Positions 62,702 through 64,000 of a stretch of 64,000 nucleotides of DNA are shown here, piece by piece. A model generated the notes under the pieces. It was not told the origin of the DNA, did not search any database, and saw only the letters and a list, made by a program, of their open reading frames with translations. Source of the stretch: Arenimonas sp. (GTDB lineage: Bacteria > Pseudomonadota > Alphaproteobacteria > Rhizobiales > Rhizobiaceae); NCBI GenBank assembly GCA_019459145.1, contig JAIBEK010000037.1:1-64000 (forward strand), read 5' to 3'. Both the position numbers and the translations under genes were made by a program. The stretch's first letter is position 1; each line of letters opens with the position of its first letter.

Positions 62702-63448
62702 TCACCCCTTCAGCGTCTCGCCGAAGAAGGTCGTCAGCCGCCGCCAGTGCCGTTCGGCGCCGGCTTCGTCATAGACACTGTGGTCGGGCACGCACCAGCC
62801 ATGGGCCATGCCGACATAGTTCTCCAGCGCGAAATCGACCTCGGCCGTGCGGAACGCCTCGACCAGACGCGCCGCCTGTTCGGGCGGAAAGGACGCATCG
62901 ACGCCGGCGGCGCCGACATAGACCCGTGCCTTGATGGAGGCCGCGCTCAGATGCGGGCTGTCCGGCTTGTCGCTCGCCAGATTGCCGCCGTGGAAGCTCG
63001 CGGCGGCGGCGATCCGCCCAGGATGGGCTGCGGCCGCCGTAAGCGCCCGCGACCCGCCCATGCAATAGCCGACCACGCCCGCCGGACCATCGACGCCCGC
63101 TTCCGCCAGCGCGTCGAGGAAATGCGCCGCATCGGCCGCCGTCATCGCCTGGCTCGTGCCGTCGATCATCGCCCGCAATTGCCTGGCGCTCTCCTCTTGC
63201 CTGAAAGCCGTCTTCGCATCGAACGGACCATAGGCGCCGAAACGGTAGAACAGGTCCGGCACGAGCACCACATAGCCGTCACCGGCCAGCCGCCCGGCCA
63301 TCTGGTCGAGCGCCGGCCGCGGCCCGAAGGCATCCATGTAGAGGATCACGCCGGGGCGGATGATGGCGGGGCTTGCGGCATCGGGCAGGAACAAACCGGC
63401 CCTGGCCGTGCCGTCCTCGGTCTTGATGGCGATTTCGCGTTTGCTCAT
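62702..63448 (-). CDS. Dienelactone hydrolase family protein
   Basis: A 248-aa alpha/beta hydrolase with cysteine nucleophile C129 (GYCMGG), catalytic aspartate in VGAAGVDASFP and histidine in GMAHGWCVPD, the DLH triad. Cytosolic. ATG at 63448 gives MSKREIAIKTEDG; the longer frame has no family match. Convergent with the DUF900 hydrolase 10 bp away. Substrate unknown; not in a chloroaromatic operon. Confidence 0.87.
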   Translation of the reverse strand: MSKREIAIKTEDGTARAGLFLPDAASPAIIRPGVILYMDAFGPRPALDQMAGRLAGDGYVVLVPDLFYRFGAYGPFDAKTAFRQEESARQLRAMIDGTSQAMTAADAAHFLDALAEAGVDGPAGVVGYCMGGSRALTAAAAHPGRIAAAASFHGGNLASDKPDSPHLSAASIKARVYVGAAGVDASFPPEQAARLVEAFRTAEVDFALENYVGMAHGWCVPDHSVYDEAGAERHWRRLTTFFGETLKG

Positions 63449-63523
63449 CGATCGTTCCTCCTCGTTTGCGTCGGCAGGCTCTGTCCGGTTCGGCCATCGT
63501 TCCCGAGCCAATGGAAGACATGG

Positions 63524-64000
63524 CTATTCCGCCGCCTCGATCGCCGCCGCCACCTGCATTTCCTTGTGCAGCCGCGCCTCCTCGTCGGCATGCGGCTTGG
63601 AGAACCGGGCCAGCGCCAGATAGGCGAGCGGCGTGACATAGAGCGTGACGACCGTGGCAAAGCCAAGACCGCCGACGATCACCCAGCCGAGCGCCACGCG
63701 CGCTTCCGCGCCGGCCCCATGGGCGAAAACCAGCGGCACGCCGCCGAGGATGGTGGCGATCATCGTCATCATCACCGGTCGCAGACGCAGATTGGCGGCA
63801 TTCTCGATCGCCTCGCGCACGCCCTGCCCGCGGTCGCGCAGCTGGTTGGCGAACTCGACGATCAGGATGCCGTTCTTGGCCATGATCCCGACCAGCATGA
63901 CCAGCCCGATCTGGCTGTAGACATTGAGGCTGGTCCCGGTCAGAAGCAGCGCGAAGACCGCGCAGGCCAGCCCCAGCGGCACCGTCGCCATGATGATGAT
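63524..64000 (-). CDS. RND efflux transporter, inner-membrane subunit (C-terminal end, cut by window edge)
   Basis: The last 158 residues of an AcrB/HAE1-type pump are visible; the gene starts beyond the right edge. It shows the final membrane part: SQIGLVMLVGIMAKNGILIVEFANQLRDRGQGVREAIENAANLRLRPVMMTMIATILGGVPLVF, followed by AHGAGAEAR and the last segments. Proton-driven export of drugs or lipids; substrate not told by this end. It lies 75 bp before the dienelactone hydrolase gene. Confidence 0.93.
   Translation of the reverse strand: MIIMATVPLGLACAVFALLLTGTSLNVYSQIGLVMLVGIMAKNGILIVEFANQLRDRGQGVREAIENAANLRLRPVMMTMIATILGGVPLVFAHGAGAEARVALGWVIVGGLGFATVVTLYVTPLAYLALARFSKPHADEEARLHKEMQVAAAIEAAE

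Overview
The window is high-GC, densely packed DNA from an alphaproteobacterium of the Rhizobiales, most likely the Rhizobiaceae. The evidence is the rhizobial haem-uptake cluster (hutX, an IsdG-type haem oxygenase, hmuTUV), a circularly permuted two-piece ssrA whose reading frame encodes ANDNNAKGYALAA, the alphaproteobacterial SspB next to it, short CTCCCCGC/GCGGGGAG palindromes between genes, and many small DUF families typical of the group. Both window edges cut genes (hutX on the left, an RND pump on the right). I see no rRNA, CRISPR array, prophage or complete insertion sequence. The content (ilvC, ilvIH, serB, miaA, thyA, folA, degP, hflKC, ssrA) is that of a chromosome.

Layout. 1-3.7 kb: haem acquisition, hutX-hmuQ divergent from hmuTUV. 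4-8.1 kb: small secreted protein, tRNA-Lys(CTT), a PhzF/Nudix/EEP operon and a DUF4189 protein. 8.1-11.9 kb: Fe3+-type ABC importer. 12.1-16.7 kb: CASTOR/POLLUX-like channel, acyltransferase, aminotransferase. 16.9-17.9 kb: a small atypical patch with an AbrB-type antitoxin whose toxin is missing, and an unknown gene. 17.9-19.7 kb: ilvC and a TetR regulator. 20.0-21.0 kb: three tandem 330-bp copies of a gene for a small exported protein, preceded by two matching palindromes. 21.1-28.0 kb: regulators and their probable targets (Lrp/racemase, HxlR/SDR), pdxJ, a regulator with a detached N-terminal domain, a MerR-LuxR fusion. 28.0-31.1 kb: helicase and a COG4315/ECF sigma/anti-sigma operon. 31.1-37.1 kb: membrane protein, LysE exporter, aldo/keto reductase, ArsR regulator, and ilvI-ilvH behind a leader peptide and attenuator. 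37.1-42.9 kb: HerA-like ATPase, miaA and serB with overlapping start codons, GNAT protein, methyltransferase. 43.1-51.3 kb: GGDEF-EAL protein, then the thyA-folA and hflK-hflC-DUF2065-degP envelope-quality-control clusters. 51.5-54.5 kb: protease-inhibitor-like protein, ssrA, sspB and small proteins. 54.5-64 kb: large periplasmic protein, AsmA protein, D-lactate dehydrogenase, hydrolases, RND pump.

Functional themes are iron and haem supply, branched-chain amino-acid synthesis (ilvC, ilvI, ilvH at two sites), and protein quality control (HflKC, DegP, tmRNA, SspB). The most unusual signals are the 330-bp tandem gene array with its paired palindromes, the ilvI leader peptide with a near-leaderless start, the MerR-LuxR fusion, the orphan antitoxin, and a 102-bp repeat that supplies the stop codon of a GNAT gene. 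All calls come from reading the sequence; no database search was run.
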